Assembly (NCBI RefSeq): GCF_011397635.1
Contig: NC_064759.1
Coordinates: 22,840,428-22,904,427, forward strand
Source: Epinephelus fuscoguttatus
Lineage: Eukaryota > Chordata > Actinopteri > Perciformes > Serranidae
Direction: 5' to 3'
DNA: 64,000 nucleotides
A program made the translations under genes and the position numbers. The notes under the pieces are model-generated. The model had not been told where the DNA came from. It ran no database searches and saw nothing but the letters and a program-made list of their open reading frames with translations. Positions 63,340 through 64,000 of this stretch are shown here, piece after piece (position 1 is the first letter of the stretch; every line of letters begins with the position of its first letter).

Positions 63340-64000
63340 GTTTTGACTAATTGCTCCAAAACGTCTGGAGAGTAAGATGATAAAAAACTAACTCTGGTTT
63401 TGGGGCATTTGAGTTGATAGATTTGTATTGTCAACCATCAACAGGATAGCTTGGGTGGGATACCTTGATTTCTTCCCTCTACTTCAATCATTGTATTCAA
63501 ATACCTGAATGAAATAATGTCATTATATTTGGTGTATAATGTGAGGCTGTGAGTTTTTAGTTCTTCTGAACTTTTCCCGCGTTTGCCCTGCAATGGAGTT
63601 CTCATATGACTGTCATAGGAAACGACAGCACCAATCTACTGTCAAATTTCACCAGAGTGCTCTTCAAAGAAAATAGTAGCCATTAAAGTAATCTTACCAT
63701 TTAGGGGCTGAAAGCTTTTTGTGCCCTCTATCAACGTGGAATTGAAAATGTATAGTTTTGGGTGATTTACTGCCCCTTCCTGTATGATTTGGTGTGATTT
63801 GGAGCTGTCCTTCCTGGTTTGGCCAAGATGGTTTTGTTATTGTCTTAATACAACTGTGTGTCAGTGGGTGGTATTTTAAGGGGAGTTAAGAGTGTCACTG
63901 TTTTGCATTCATGTAGAATACATGCATACATTTTTCCTTCTGCTAACAACTGCTAACTTTTAAGAACATTTGACTGAATTACTTGTATGAGTTTTATACC
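63340..64000 (+). other. intergenic, nothing recognised
   Basis: No open frame or repeat family recognised up to the window edge. Confidence 0.5.

Overview
The window is nuclear DNA from a ray-finned fish, most likely a percomorph teleost. Genes are split into many short GT-AG exons, introns are compact, and the intergenic and intronic DNA carries typical acanthomorph repeats: a tRNA-headed SINE resembling the cichlid AFC family, L2- and Rex1-type LINE 3' ends, many short hAT elements, a TTAA-flanked foldback element and a Crypton-like tyrosine-recombinase element. Genes were named by translating exons and comparing them from memory with vertebrate families; no database search was run. All six genes reported here lie on the + strand.

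Layout. 1-1365: intron of a kinesin-3 gene. 1366-21457: 34 phase-consistent exons of kif13a (5' end outside the window), running from the middle of the motor domain through FHA and central stalk/tail domains to a C-terminal CAP-Gly domain. 21458 to about 23100: its likely 3' UTR. 23164-27376: a repeat-rich intergenic belt (nested hAT/SINE/LINE, another SINE, a Harbinger-like MITE). 27911-32310: rbm24, four exons, complete. 34483-35820: a 5'-truncated Rex1-like LINE. 37861-43707: grina (tmbim3), six coding exons. 44465-47578: spatc1 (speriolin), four exons. 51978-55271: smpd5, seven coding exons. 55834-58279: malsu1, four exons. 58280-64000: intergenic DNA with a MITE, a TTAA foldback element and a recent SINE.

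The genes do not form a pathway. They encode endosomal transport (kif13a), RNA splicing and stability in muscle and heart (rbm24), a membrane anti-apoptotic/calcium protein (grina), a sperm neck/centrosome protein (spatc1), a sphingomyelinase (smpd5) and a mitoribosome assembly factor (malsu1). Their order joins two blocks that are apart in humans: KIF13A-RBM24 (6p22) and GRINA-SPATC1-SMPD5 (8q24.3). The join lies between rbm24 and grina.

The most notable observations are a kif13a tail that keeps a CAP-Gly domain, a candidate 21-nt in-frame microexon in kif13a, a GC-AG intron in smpd5 that also hosts a hAT element with a near-perfect 8-bp duplication, a Crypton-like element with a long palindrome in spatc1, and a tandemly duplicated hAT end near 49 kb. 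No virus-like element, CRISPR array or clear stand-alone RNA gene was seen.
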